A stretch of 64,000 nucleotides of DNA from Saprospiraceae bacterium (GCA_019187225.1 JABAQQ010000026.1:62001-126000); one strand, 5' to 3'. Positions 52,790-62,659 are shown, numbered from the stretch's first letter. Program-made: numbers and translations. The notes: generated by a model from the letters alone, not told the origin.

Positions 52790-54174
52790 ATATCCGGACG
52801 AAACTGACCCTGCGCTTCACAGCAATAGTGGCGACAATTCTGGTGGCCTTTTCTCTGGCTGTATATTTTCTGTCTGCCGATTACCGAAGGGAAGAATTTT
52901 TCAACCGTTTGGAGAGCCGCGCCGTCACCACTGCGCGGCTCTACGTATCGGTGCAGGAGGTAGATGTCAACCTGCTGCGTATTATTGATAAAAATTCCAT
53001 TCACGCGCTGTTTGAAGAAAAGGTTTTGATTTTCGACCCTGCCGACAAATTGGTTTACAGCAGCCTGGACGATCTGGAAATAGAATATTCGCCTGAGTTG
53101 CTGTATGAGATCAGGCAACAAGGCAGGATGCAATATACACAGGGTATGATAGAGCATCTCGGTATGGTATATCAGGGAGATCAGGGTAATTTTGTGGTAA
53201 TATCTTCTGCTTTCGACCGCTATGGGCGCAGCAAACTGCAAAACCTGCGCAACGTGCTGCTGGCCGGGTTGGTTATCGGAATTCTCATCATTGTGGCGAC
53301 CGGAGTCGTATTTGCCGGACAGGTATTGCAGCCGCTGGCCCGCATGAATGCTGAAGTATCCAGTATCAGCGCGGGCAATTTAGGCCGCCGCATAGATGAA
53401 GGCAATCGCCGCGACGAGATCGCGCAACTGGCCATGAATTTTAACGACATGTTGCGCCGTCTGGAGTCAGCATTTGAAATGCAGCAGCAGTTTGTCAGCA
53501 ATGCTTCCCATGAATTGCGCAATCCACTGGCAGCCATTACCAGCCAAATTCAACTGATGCTCGACAAAAAACGAACCCCGGAAGAGTATCAACAGGCTTT
53601 GCAATCGCTGCTGGACGACACGCGTACCCTGGTAGAACTGACCAACGGGTTGCTTACGCTTGCGCAATCGGGCGTCGAAAAACATCGTTTTGCCTTTAGC
53701 CCGGTCCGCGTTGACGAAACCCTCTTTGCCGCTCAGAATGAGCTCGGAAAGGCCCATAATGATTACCGTTTTCTGATCGAGTACGATACTTTTCCGGAGG
53801 ACGAATCGCTGCTGATGATCGCCGGCAATGAACACCTGCTTAAAACCGCCTTTCTCAACCTGATGGACAATGCCTGCAAATTTTCGGACGACCACACGGT
53901 GCAAATCCGTTTTGCGGCCAACGGCCAAACCATTGACATCTCGTTCAGCGACAACGGCATCGGAATTCCTGAAGAAGACCAGGAAAAGATATTTAATCCC
54001 TTTTTCCGAAGCAGCCATGTGCCTTCGTCCGTTCGCGGGTATGGCATCGGCCTTTCCTTGTGCCGCCGCATCATCCAGCTACACAACGGCACCATTAACG
54101 TGCATTCATTTCCCGGTAAAGGCAGTCGTTTTGTATTGAGCATTCCGCTCCGCCCCGGTAGCAGCATATTTTAA
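52786..54174 (+). CDS. Membrane sensor histidine kinase, partner of the OmpR-type regulator
   Basis: A 462-residue kinase. It has an N-terminal membrane helix (about 10-28), a periplasmic sensor region (about 30-150), a second helix (about 157-180, LLAGLVIGILIIVATGVVFAG), a HAMP domain (LQPLARMNAEVSSI), a HisKA domain with His242 in ASHELRNPLAAI, and a HATPase domain with N box LMDNACKFSDD, G1 DNGIGIPEED and G2 GYGIGLSLCRRI. It would phosphorylate Asp52 of the upstream regulator in response to an unknown periplasmic signal. A TTTTAA half-site array begins at its stop codon. Confidence 0.95.
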   Translation: MNIRTKLTLRFTAIVATILVAFSLAVYFLSADYRREEFFNRLESRAVTTARLYVSVQEVDVNLLRIIDKNSIHALFEEKVLIFDPADKLVYSSLDDLEIEYSPELLYEIRQQGRMQYTQGMIEHLGMVYQGDQGNFVVISSAFDRYGRSKLQNLRNVLLAGLVIGILIIVATGVVFAGQVLQPLARMNAEVSSISAGNLGRRIDEGNRRDEIAQLAMNFNDMLRRLESAFEMQQQFVSNASHELRNPLAAITSQIQLMLDKKRTPEEYQQALQSLLDDTRTLVELTNGLLTLAQSGVEKHRFAFSPVRVDETLFAAQNELGKAHNDYRFLIEYDTFPEDESLLMIAGNEHLLKTAFLNLMDNACKFSDDHTVQIRFAANGQTIDISFSDNGIGIPEEDQEKIFNPFFRSSHVPSSVRGYGIGLSLCRRIIQLHNGTINVHSFPGKGSRFVLSIPLRPGSSIF

Positions 54175-54196
54175 TTTTCTTTTAATGCTTCCTTAA
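54169..54196 (+). promoter_or_regulatory. 11-bp phased TTTTAA half-site array (site B)
   Basis: TTTTAA at 54,169-54,174 (overlapping the kinase stop), TTTTAA at 54,180-54,185 and CCTTAA at 54,191-54,196 share the exact 11-bp step seen at site A. Confidence 0.5.
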
Positions 54197-54554
54197 GGTA
54201 AGCGCTTTGGCCTTGCTGCAAATTTGCATTGTAGAAAGGGACCGTTGTCTCAACTGCCGATACATAGGTGAGTAATGGCCGAGGCTGTGCCGGGGAAAGT
54301 TGGTCGGCGCAGACCATCGGCCTTTTCACCTTTCAAGGGAACATACTTAAGTTTGATTTTGTGCGCATGTGCTATGCGCGGGAGGTTTTTCATTCGTTTG
54401 TAGGGGTGCTTTCGAAGGATAGTGCCCCTCCTTTTTTTAAGCACTTTTAATTTTCATTTAATCATGCTTTTAGATTCCAACGATTTGCGGCAAGGTTTTA
54501 GCCTCACAGAGAAGAATCCATTTTTTATTAATCAACACTCATCTCACGAACACG
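54175..54554. other. Intergenic region before the Ig/SprB surface protein gene
   Basis: 380 bp without a convincing gene. It carries two TTTTAA half-site arrays, one at the kinase end and one about 80-120 bp before the start codon at 54,555. It presumably holds the promoter of the surface protein gene. Confidence 0.6.
54435..54473 (+). promoter_or_regulatory. 11-bp phased TTTTAA half-site array (site C)
   Basis: TTTTAA at 54,435-54,440 and 54,445-54,450, ATTTAA at 54,456-54,461 and TTTTAG at 54,468-54,473, with steps of 10, 11 and 12 bp. The array ends about 80 bp before the ATG at 54,555, a usual place for an activator site. Confidence 0.5.
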
Positions 54555-57500
54555 ATGCGATTTTTCCTCTTTCTCTGCCTCCTTGCCTTGTTGCAAGCGA
54601 GCGGCCTGGCTAACACGCCCATTTCTTTCCGGACCGCTTCATTTGAAAACCCCGCTCCGAATTTTCCAATCGGATCATCTCCAGGCGGTCCCTACGGTGA
54701 ATCCTTCCTTCCGATACTGGCGCTGACCCTCGACGTGGATTCTATCCATCACGTCAATTGTCTGCGGCCAACGGGGTATTTGTCCGTCGTTGCCGAAGGG
54801 GGCGTGCCCGCGTACACCTACAACTGGAGCAATGGCCTCACGGGGCCGGTGGCAACGAGCCTGGCCCCGGGCGTTTACAGCATCACCGTTACCGACGATG
54901 TTGGCGCTACTGCCGTTGTGAACGCGACCATTCTGCAGGACCTGACGCTGCCTTCGGCAAATGCGGGCGCTGATTTTGTTGCCCAATGCTCCAATTCGTC
55001 AGTAAACCTGAACGGTTCCGGCTCTGCCGGGCCCGAGTTTACCTACCAATGGGTGCCATCTGCCGGTGGAACCATCCAGTCCGGTGCGAACACCCTGAAC
55101 CCGGTGATCAGTCATACTGGTATTTTTACCCTCGTGGTATCCAATACGGCCAATGGTTGCAGCGCTTCCGATGCCGTCACAGTCGGCGCAGCCTTCCAAC
55201 CGCCCGCCGCTGTCGCAACAGGCGGCACGATCACTTGCGCCCAGCATAAAGTCACCCTGAACGCCAATTTCAATCCCAACAACATCATTTACTTTTGGCA
55301 AGGGCCCGGCGGATTTACTTCCTATCAGCTCAACCCCCAGGTTGGCATTCCGGGAGCCTACACATTCGTTCTGACCGATACCATCACGACTTGTACGGGC
55401 AACGCCTCCACGACGGTTGCGATCGATACGGTAAGTCCGACTGCAACAGCAGGCGGTGGCGGTGTTCTTACCTGCGCACAAACTACTGTTGGATTGACGG
55501 GCGCCGGCTCACCGGCCGGTGTGACCTTTGCCTGGACAGGCCCGAACGGTTATACTTCTTCTTTGCAAAATCCGGATGTGGATGCTCCGGGCACATACGT
55601 CCTGACCGTCACAAAACCGCAAAACGGTTGTACTGCCACGAGCAGCGTCGGGGTGACGGCCAATACCACTCCTCCTATCGCTTCGGCGTCAGTCAATGGC
55701 GTTTTGACCTGCGTTGTCAACTCCGTTCAACTCTCCGGCAACGGTTCGCCGGCAGGTGTTTCTTTTTCCTGGGCGGGCCCACTCGGGTTTAGTTCGAATA
55801 CGCAAAATCCTGTGGTTTTCGCTCCCGGCGCTTATACATTGACCGTCAAAAATCCGCAAAACGGCTGTACGGCCACCGCTTCGGTCACAGTGATTTCCAA
55901 TACCACGCTGCCCGGTGTGACAGCGAGCGGCGGCATCAAAACCTGCGCCAATCCCACTGTAACGTTGAATGCATCTTCCCCAACGCAGGGCGTGAGCTAC
56001 GCCTGGTCGGGTTCCGGCGGATTTTCCTCCAACCTGCAAAACCCGGTGGTGAGCCAGGCCGGAACCTATTCGGTCACCGTCACCAATCCTGTCAACGGAT
56101 GTGTCAGCCACACCACCGTCAGCGTGACGCAAAACCTGACACCGCCGAATATTCTGGCCAATACGACTACTGTAACCTGCAACAATCCCAACCCTCAGGT
56201 GGTGGCGAGTTCGCAAACGAATGGCGCTACTTTTTCCTGGACGGGCCCCAACGGATTCACGGCCAATATACCCAATCCGCATGTGAGCGAAGGAGGTATT
56301 TATACCGTTACTGCCACCAGTCCAGCCAACGGATGTACCAGTTTCATCAGCATTTATGTCAACGAAAATACCACTCCGCCCTTCGTTTATGCCGGTGAAG
56401 ACCGCTCGCTCAATTGCATATTTACTTCTATACTGGCCAATCCGATCGGTACGTCCACAGGGAATAATTTTACCTATCAATGGACAACGTGGGACGGCCA
56501 TATCGTTTCCGGCGCCAATACCCTGTATGCCCGTTTTGATACGGCCGGCCATTATACGCTGACCGTCAAAAACACCCAAAACGGTTGCACGGCTGCCGAC
56601 AGCATGGAGGTGACGCAATCCCCCCCTGTGACTGCCAACGCCAGCCAACTCAGCGCAGTAACCTGCAACGGTGGCAACAACGGTTCGGCCAAAGCAACCG
56701 GCGGCGGTGGTAACGGCGTTTACAACTACGCCTGGTCGAACGGCGCGCAAACGGCTACTGCCAATAATCTGGCAGCGGGCACCTACACCGTCACGGTGAC
56801 CGACGGAGAAACCTGCTCAGCGACAACAACCGTCACCATTGCGCAACCGCCGGCGTTGCAGGCCAACGTCACCACAACGCCACAAACCATAGCGGGTCAG
56901 AACAACGGTTCTGCCGCCGTCGCCCCTTCCGGCGGTACGCCGCCTTATACGGTGAAATGGAGCACTGGCGCCACAACGCTGAACATCGGCATGCTGGCGC
57001 CCGGAACCTATACCGTGACCGTGACGGACAACAAAGGCTGCACCCAGGTCAATACGGCTACTGTTAACGCAGTCGCTTGTAACCTCACCGGCACTGTGGA
57101 CGCCACTCACCTGAACTGCTTTGGCGTCAACAATGGCGCCGCAACCGTTAACATCAGCGGGGCTATCGGCACGGTGAACTACCTGTGGTCGAACGGCGCG
57201 AATACCAAAACCGCCACCAACCTTGCAGCCGGCGATTACACCGTGACAGCTACCGCTGCCAACGGTTGCTCCATCACGCTTTCCACCCAAATCACAAGTC
57301 CGCAACAAATCGTGCTCAGCATAGCCAATCAGACCAACGTGTTGTGCGCGAGCGGTCAAACGGGCTCCGTTACGATCGGCGTTTCGGGCGGCACCTCGCC
57401 TTACAACTATACATGGTCAAACGGCAACAACAGCGTGACCGCGTCCAACCTGGGCGTTGGCAGTTACACGTTTACTGTCACCGATGCGAATGGTTGCACT

Positions 57501-58985
57501 CAAAACCAATCTGTTCAGATCACTGCAACGGATAACACGCCTCCCCAACTGACGCTCAAAAGCGCTGCGGTATCGCTCGATGCGAGCGGGCAAGCCACCG
57601 TCACGCCGGATATGTTCGACGACGGAAGCACCGACAACTGCGGCATTGTCAACTGGGCCATCACCCCGACGACTTTCGACTGCGGGCAAACCGGTACCCG
57701 CACCGTCACCCTCACCGCAACCGACCAAAACGGCAATACGGCGACCGCTACGGCCACTGTCACCGTGACGGACGATCTTGCCCCGGTGCTGGCATGTCCG
57801 CAAAACATCAGCGTATCTTCCTGTAATGCTGCTGCAACGTACAGCCTTCCGCAGGTAACCGACAATTGCACGGTGAGCGGCGACCCCATTCTTCAAAGCG
57901 GATTGCCTTCCGGAACAGTTTTCCCGGCGGGTGCAACGGAGCAGGTGTTCGCCTACACCGATTTGAGTGGCAACACCGGTACCTGCAGTTTCACTGTCAC
58001 CGTTTTGGACAATATCAGCGTCGCGGTGTCGGCTACTCCGGTGCATTGCGGTGGCGCCTGCGACGGAAGCGTAACGCTCGACATCACCGGTGGCAGCACA
58101 CCCATAACGGTTTCGTGGACCAACGGACAGACCGGCAATTCGCTCACAGGGCTTTGCCCCGGCGACTATGAGGCTACCCTGACCGATGCTTCCGGTTGTT
58201 CCGTGACCCAGAGTGTTCAGATCGCCGTAGAGGATACCGAAGCGCCTGCCCTGACTTGTCCTTCCAACGTTACGACCGGTTTTTGCAATGCTACTGTCAC
58301 TTTCGCACTGCCCCAGGCGACGGACAATTGCCCGGTAGATCCGCAACAAATCGAATTGATCGCCGGGCAAGCTTCCGGCACGACGTTCCCGGTAGGCACA
58401 ACCACGGAAACCTATCGCTACACCGACTTCGGCGGTAATACGGCACAGTGCAGTTTCACCGTCACGGTGCACCAGCAACTCGATCTGACGGTCAACTCGG
58501 TGAACAACGATACGGGTTCGGGTACGGGAAGTATTTCCATCACCCTGAGCGGTGGAGCAGCACCTTATACATATGCCTGGACGCGCAACGGACAACCCTT
58601 CGCTGTTACGGAAGACCTGTTCAATCTGTTCAGCGGGCAATACGCAGTTACCGTGACCGATGCCGACGGCTGCACCGTTGCCAGTACGTCACTGACCGTC
58701 AGCGGTTCGGTTTCTGCCGGAGAACCGGCCGATGCCCTTTCCTGGGTCTTATATCCCAACCCTGCAACCTCTGAAGTCTATCTGAAGATCAATGATGTAC
58801 TGGCCGGCCCACTGCGTCTCAGCATTTTCGATGCCGGTGGGCGTTTGTTGCGCGAACAGGAAATTCAAATCTCCGGCGCTGATGCTGCCCGCATTGGTTT
58901 GGACGGATTACCCGAAGGTTTGCTGTTGTTCCGGCTTGCCGGCGAGCAGGCTTCCTGGGTGAAAATGGTCGTAAAAACGGAGTAG
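54555..58985 (+). CDS. Large Ig/SprB/HYR surface protein with T9SS type A sorting domain
   Basis: A 1476-residue exported protein with signal peptide MRFFLFLCLLALLQASGLAN. The first half (about 60-690) is a chain of Ig-like/PKD-like repeats of about 80 residues (ANGCS(A)...V, T(F/Y)(S/A)W(T/S)GP.GF(T/S)S....P.V...G.Y(T/S)(L/V)TV). About 690-990 are SprB-type repeats (C.G..NGSA......YNY.WSNG..T.....L..GTYTVTVTD..GC). Two HYR-like domains lie around 990-1200 (DNC..., F..G.T....YTD.(S/G)GN), then another SprB repeat and Ig-like units. The C-terminus (about 1395-1476) is a T9SS type A sorting domain (VLYPNPATSEVYLKI...GLPEGLLLFRLAG), so the protein is probably secreted by T9SS and attached to the cell surface. 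Likely adhesion or motility; ligand unknown. Confidence 0.92.
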   Translation: MRFFLFLCLLALLQASGLANTPISFRTASFENPAPNFPIGSSPGGPYGESFLPILALTLDVDSIHHVNCLRPTGYLSVVAEGGVPAYTYNWSNGLTGPVATSLAPGVYSITVTDDVGATAVVNATILQDLTLPSANAGADFVAQCSNSSVNLNGSGSAGPEFTYQWVPSAGGTIQSGANTLNPVISHTGIFTLVVSNTANGCSASDAVTVGAAFQPPAAVATGGTITCAQHKVTLNANFNPNNIIYFWQGPGGFTSYQLNPQVGIPGAYTFVLTDTITTCTGNASTTVAIDTVSPTATAGGGGVLTCAQTTVGLTGAGSPAGVTFAWTGPNGYTSSLQNPDVDAPGTYVLTVTKPQNGCTATSSVGVTANTTPPIASASVNGVLTCVVNSVQLSGNGSPAGVSFSWAGPLGFSSNTQNPVVFAPGAYTLTVKNPQNGCTATASVTVISNTTLPGVTASGGIKTCANPTVTLNASSPTQGVSYAWSGSGGFSSNLQNPVVSQAGTYSVTVTNPVNGCVSHTTVSVTQNLTPPNILANTTTVTCNNPNPQVVASSQTNGATFSWTGPNGFTANIPNPHVSEGGIYTVTATSPANGCTSFISIYVNENTTPPFVYAGEDRSLNCIFTSILANPIGTSTGNNFTYQWTTWDGHIVSGANTLYARFDTAGHYTLTVKNTQNGCTAADSMEVTQSPPVTANASQLSAVTCNGGNNGSAKATGGGGNGVYNYAWSNGAQTATANNLAAGTYTVTVTDGETCSATTTVTIAQPPALQANVTTTPQTIAGQNNGSAAVAPSGGTPPYTVKWSTGATTLNIGMLAPGTYTVTVTDNKGCTQVNTATVNAVACNLTGTVDATHLNCFGVNNGAATVNISGAIGTVNYLWSNGANTKTATNLAAGDYTVTATAANGCSITLSTQITSPQQIVLSIANQTNVLCASGQTGSVTIGVSGGTSPYNYTWSNGNNSVTASNLGVGSYTFTVTDANGCTQNQSVQITATDNTPPQLTLKSAAVSLDASGQATVTPDMFDDGSTDNCGIVNWAITPTTFDCGQTGTRTVTLTATDQNGNTATATATVTVTDDLAPVLACPQNISVSSCNAAATYSLPQVTDNCTVSGDPILQSGLPSGTVFPAGATEQVFAYTDLSGNTGTCSFTVTVLDNISVAVSATPVHCGGACDGSVTLDITGGSTPITVSWTNGQTGNSLTGLCPGDYEATLTDASGCSVTQSVQIAVEDTEAPALTCPSNVTTGFCNATVTFALPQATDNCPVDPQQIELIAGQASGTTFPVGTTTETYRYTDFGGNTAQCSFTVTVHQQLDLTVNSVNNDTGSGTGSISITLSGGAAPYTYAWTRNGQPFAVTEDLFNLFSGQYAVTVTDADGCTVASTSLTVSGSVSAGEPADALSWVLYPNPATSEVYLKINDVLAGPLRLSIFDAGGRLLREQEIQISGADAARIGLDGLPEGLLLFRLAGEQASWVKMVVKTE

Positions 58986-59053
58986 GTACCGCGACCGAAA
59001 TTGGACGCCAGATGCCGGACATTTGGTGCTGATAAATCTTCATTTCGTTTGGT

Positions 59054-59092
59054 ATCCAACGTCCAACATCCAGAAGTCCAACGTCTAACGTC
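59054..59092. repeat. Copy of the dispersed GTCCAAC repeat
   Basis: TCCAACGTCCAACATCCAGA followed by AGTCCAACGTCTAACGTCCC repeats the words of the element at 31,731-31,846. It lies 70-110 bp after the surface protein gene. Confidence 0.7.
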
Positions 59093-59148
59093 CCTTCAAT
59101 TCATTGATTGTAAGTTTCTTTAATACCTTTTCGTTTGAGATTTTGTTT

Positions 59149-59186
59149 GGAGGCGCTTATGTAAGATGAGCGCCTCCGCTTTTTTA
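59149..59186 (+). terminator. Intrinsic terminator
   Basis: A perfect 9-bp stem GGAGGCGCT (59,149-59,157) / AGCGCCTCC (59,169-59,177) with an 11-base loop is followed by GC and six T. It is oriented for the plus-strand surface protein gene and separates it from the converging oxidoreductase gene. Confidence 0.9.
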
Positions 59187-59192
59187 TGGCTT

Positions 59193-60281
59193 CTATGAGA
59201 TCGCCACCCGCCGCCCTTCCGTCGCGGAAAGATGGATCGCTTCCACCACTTTGATGTCGCGCCATCCTTCTTCTCCGGGCACGATCAAAGGAGAATTATT
59301 CATGATCGCAAGGGCGTCGTCGTCCATCTGTTTGGCTTGCTGGTTGGGGATTTTCAGGTTGAGTTTGCCCTTGCCAGATTCGCCCTGAATGCCGCTGTAC
59401 GACTGAAATGGTTCGAGTTTGTAGAAACCCTGTTCGGCGGTGACATAAAGATAATTCACGTTCATGCCGAGGCTGGTGGCGCAGTTGGCCAATGCGCCGG
59501 AAGGAAATTCCAACTGAAAAATAGTCGTTTCGTCGGCTTTGGTGTAAATCTCCGGCCGGGTCGTTTTTTCCTGTGCCAGCACGGCGACAGGCTCCTCCCC
59601 CGTCACGTAACGCGCCGCGTTGAGCGAATAAACGCCCATGTCGAACATGGCGCCGCCGCCTTTGCTGCGGTCTTGTTTCCAGTGGCCGGTGCGCGGGTCG
59701 AAGTAGCCCGCCGCCACCGAGATCAGTTTGATTTTTCCGAAAGTTTTGTTCCGGCCATAGCCGATGATCTCCTGCGTATTCGGCTCGTGTTGCATCCGGT
59801 AGCCGATGGCAAGTTTCACCTTATTAGCGGCGCAGGCTTGTATCATGGCTTCGCATTCCGCCGCCGTCATCGCCATCGGTTTTTCGCACCACACGTGTTT
59901 GCCGGCATTGGCAGCCCTGACGGTGTATTCTTTGTGCAGGAACGGCGGCAAAACGACATACACCACGTCAATGTCCGGGTTATCGGCAATGCGGTCGAAG
60001 TTGTCGTAGTTGTAAATATTTTTATCGGGGATGTCGTATTTCTTTTTCCAGCGCTCGGCCTTCTCCGGCGAGCCGGTGACGATACCGGCCAGGTAACAGT
60101 TTTGGGTTAGTTGCAGCGCAGGCGCCAACAAGTCGGTGCTGTAATACCCGAGCCCGACGAGGGCTACGCCAAGCCGTTCTTTCTTTTCGCGGGTCAGTAT
60201 TCGGGGCAGGCCGATGGCGGCGACCGTCGCGGCGGCAGCGCCAAAAGCAGCTTGTTTGATAAATTTTCTGCGTTGTATCAT
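59193..60281 (-). CDS. Gfo/Idh/MocA-family oxidoreductase with Tat-like leader
   Basis: A 362-residue NAD(P)-dependent oxidoreductase. The N-terminus is a twin-arginine-like signal (MIQRRKFIKQAAFGAAAATVAAIGLP), suggesting export of the folded enzyme with its cofactor. The Rossmann nucleotide-binding domain starts at GVALVGLGYYSTDLLAPAL, and the family motif EKPMAMTAAECEAMI follows near residue 135. The C-terminal half is the alpha/beta substrate domain (GGAMFDMGVYSLNAARYVTGEEP). The family oxidises or isomerises sugars and related polyols; substrate not predictable here. No sugar-utilisation genes lie beside it. Confidence 0.92.
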   Translation of the reverse strand: MIQRRKFIKQAAFGAAAATVAAIGLPRILTREKKERLGVALVGLGYYSTDLLAPALQLTQNCYLAGIVTGSPEKAERWKKKYDIPDKNIYNYDNFDRIADNPDIDVVYVVLPPFLHKEYTVRAANAGKHVWCEKPMAMTAAECEAMIQACAANKVKLAIGYRMQHEPNTQEIIGYGRNKTFGKIKLISVAAGYFDPRTGHWKQDRSKGGGAMFDMGVYSLNAARYVTGEEPVAVLAQEKTTRPEIYTKADETTIFQLEFPSGALANCATSLGMNVNYLYVTAEQGFYKLEPFQSYSGIQGESGKGKLNLKIPNQQAKQMDDDALAIMNNSPLIVPGEEGWRDIKVVEAIHLSATEGRRVAIS

Positions 60282-60562
60282 GGCATGTGAATTTTTCAGC
60301 GCGTCGAACTTTTTGCCCCTTACCCATCCTTCGTGTATATTTTCAACTTATAAACCGTGTTTTTTTCATCAACAAAAACCTGGAGATATTAATAATCAGG
60401 GGAAAGCGTATAGGATTTAACCCTGCGGAAATCCCTGATCGGCTCATCAAAATTGGGCTTGCCAACTGCAGGACGAATGATAAAAAGAGAATATAACGGA
60501 TAGGGTCAAAAATAGTAAAGTGCTCTTAATCATTGATTTACCTGCCCCATTGTGGTTGACTA

Positions 60563-61744
60563 TCAAACGAGTCGCCGAACGCTTGCCTCCGCCACAAGGC
60601 GAAAATCCGGCGCAAGTCCTTGCAAAAGAACAATTCCGGGCGTTTTCCCCACTTCCAGACTGCCCAGCGTATCGTCGAAACCCAGCGCCTGCGCTCCGTT
60701 CAAAGTTGCCCAGCGCAGCAAAGTTTCGAAAGGTACGAAACTCTGGTAACGGGCAATCGTTTTCATTTCCTCCAGAATGGAAAGTTGCCAGTTCGACGTG
60801 AGGCTGTCGGTGCCGATGGTGAGCCGTGCGTTGGTATCGAGAAAATGCCGGTAATCCGGCAAGCGGTTCTCGATGTAGAGATTGGCATTGGGGCAGGTCG
60901 CCCAAAACACATTGGGGCTCCAGGCGTGCGCGGCTTCGATGTCGGTTTGGGTAGTCAGTGTATTATGGACAAAAAGGGTTCGGTTTGTGGGGTTCAGGTG
61001 CTCCAGGGCGTAAAAAATGGAAGGTTCGCCCGTCGGCTGGAAATGCTCCAGCGAGATGTTGAATTTCCCGTAAAAATCGTAAAACGCGCCGCTGCCCTGC
61101 TCGAAAAGTTCGTTTTCCGGCGGCGTTTCCTGGTTGTGGATGCTCACGGTGATGCCCGATTTTTCGTTGAAATCGTTTATTTTTTGGAACAAACTTTTGC
61201 TCACCGTGTAGGGCGCGTGCGGTACCAGGGCTTTGGTGCTGCCGGGCGCGGGAGCATGCTGTTCATATACCGCCAGCCAGTCGGAAAACGCCTTTTCGGC
61301 GCCCGTTTCCTGCAAAAAATCAAAGAGCTCGATAAAAGTATAATAACGCATCCGGCCTTTGGCTTTTACCTCGGCCGTATCCGGTGCATTGGAAATGTCG
61401 CCCAGCGCGACAATGCCGCCCGCCAGCATTTCGGCCTCTGCCTGTTCGATGGCGTCGGCGATGGCTTCGGGTGAGGCGTTGCGCTGCGTCACCACGCTGG
61501 TGATGAAGGGGATCAATCCCGTGCCGGTGTTCACCTTGCCTTTCATGTGTGAAAGTTCGAGGTGGCAATGCGTGTTCACGAAGCCCGGCACAAGCGCGCC
61601 GCGCCGGATGTCGAGACTGGCCGGGTCGTGTTGTTCGCGCCGCTCGATGGCGAGGATTGTACCTGTGTCATCGGTAATGACCACGCCGTTTTCAATCGGT
61701 TCTGAAGAAACCGGGAAGACCCAGTCGGCAGAAAATTTTTTCAT
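60563..61744 (-). CDS. Amidohydrolase-family deaminase (aminofutalosine deaminase-like)
   Basis: About 393 residues from the ATG at 61,744 (MKKFSADWVFPVSSEPI); an ATG four codons upstream is possible. The fold is the metal-dependent TIM-barrel amidohydrolase with an N-terminal beta-sandwich. Metal ligands are visible: HxH in NTHCHLELSH, a His in the IHNQETPPENELF strand, and the Asp in IGTDSLTSNWQL. The last residues return to the sandwich domain (LGSLEVGKTPGIVLL). In sequence style it fits the chlorohydrolase/cytosine-deaminase group that includes aminofutalosine deaminases of menaquinone synthesis, but no other futalosine-pathway gene is in the window, so that assignment is tentative. Confidence 0.85.
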   Translation of the reverse strand: MKKFSADWVFPVSSEPIENGVVITDDTGTILAIERREQHDPASLDIRRGALVPGFVNTHCHLELSHMKGKVNTGTGLIPFITSVVTQRNASPEAIADAIEQAEAEMLAGGIVALGDISNAPDTAEVKAKGRMRYYTFIELFDFLQETGAEKAFSDWLAVYEQHAPAPGSTKALVPHAPYTVSKSLFQKINDFNEKSGITVSIHNQETPPENELFEQGSGAFYDFYGKFNISLEHFQPTGEPSIFYALEHLNPTNRTLFVHNTLTTQTDIEAAHAWSPNVFWATCPNANLYIENRLPDYRHFLDTNARLTIGTDSLTSNWQLSILEEMKTIARYQSFVPFETLLRWATLNGAQALGFDDTLGSLEVGKTPGIVLLQGLAPDFRLVAEASVRRLV

Positions 61745-61837
61745 CAGAATTTTCAAAATGAGAGAATTAGCAGAATTTTTTGGCCAACGCCTATGGCTGA
61801 AACAGATGAATGATCCTCAATGACTTTAATGACCCTC

Positions 61838-62605
61838 TTAATGACGAAATGACAACACCACATCCCATGCGAACCGCAGCACGATGCCCGCCACCACCAC
61901 CAGAAAAACCTTGCGGATAAAAGCATTGCCCCGCAACATCGCCATGTGGCTGCCAAGATACGAACCGGCTACATTGCACGCCATCATTGGCAGCGCGAGG
62001 TGGAACAGCACGTATTTGTTCGCCAGAAAGAAAACCAGCGACGAGACGTCTGCTATCACATTGACCACTTTTGAAATAGCCGACGAAGTGAGAAAACTGT
62101 ACCCGATAATGCTTACAAAACCGAATACGAGCAAACTGCCCGTGCCGGGGCCAATAAATCCGTTGTAAAAACCCAGCACAGCGCCGATACCTGACGCCCA
62201 CCACCGCAGTCGCTCAGGCGCCACGCGAAAATGGTCGTTTTGTCCGAAATCCTTTTTCCGGTATGTATAAACGGCAATGGCGACGATAAGGATGAGAATA
62301 ACGGGTTTTAATACCGACGAAGGCAACAGACTCTGCACCGTAGCACCCAGATAGGAAAATACAGCAGCGCTAACGCCGGCATATAACACTGTTTTCCAGG
62401 GGATCCGCACGTTGCGGGCGTAATTCCAGGCCGCAATCGAAGTGCCCACCGCCGATGCCAGCCGGTTGGTGCCGATGATGTTGGGCACGGAAAGGGTGGG
62501 GTAGAGGACGAAAAATGCCGGCACCTGTACCAGTCCGCCGCCGCCCACAATGCTGTCAATAAAACCGGCGAGAAAAGCGAAAAGACAAAGTAAATATAAC
62601 TCCAT
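61838..62605 (-). CDS. TauE/SafE (TSUP) family permease
   Basis: A 255-residue membrane protein with about eight predicted helices. The N-terminal family motif FLAGFIDSIVGGGGLVQVP is followed by GTNRLASAVGTSIAAW, and the duplicated half carries ASGIGAVLGFYNGFIGPGTG. TSUP proteins carry sulfur-containing or small organic anions (sulfite, sulfoacetate, taurine-derived) across the inner membrane; the substrate here cannot be told. It lies 93 bp upstream of the amidohydrolase gene on the same strand. Confidence 0.92.
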   Translation of the reverse strand: MELYLLCLFAFLAGFIDSIVGGGGLVQVPAFFVLYPTLSVPNIIGTNRLASAVGTSIAAWNYARNVRIPWKTVLYAGVSAAVFSYLGATVQSLLPSSVLKPVILILIVAIAVYTYRKKDFGQNDHFRVAPERLRWWASGIGAVLGFYNGFIGPGTGSLLVFGFVSIIGYSFLTSSAISKVVNVIADVSSLVFFLANKYVLFHLALPMMACNVAGSYLGSHMAMLRGNAFIRKVFLVVVAGIVLRFAWDVVLSFRH

Positions 62606-62659
62606 TTCGTCAAAATTACTTCCATTGATCCTAATGCCCCTAATGACTTCAATTCCGCC

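Noticed and set aside
54268-54450. A 60-codon frame before the surface protein gene
   Set aside because: It has no family resemblance and overlaps the regulatory half-site array; it is most likely spurious.
57417-58640. A 407-codon minus-strand frame opposite the Ig/SprB surface protein
   Set aside because: It is antisense to HYR/SprB repeats and has no recognisable domain.
60447-60534. A 28-codon frame resembling a lipoprotein leader (MIKSTLLFLTLSVIFSFYHS) before the oxidoreductase gene
   Set aside because: It ends after the signal-like stretch with no mature part, so it could be the remnant of a gene, but there is too little to support a call.
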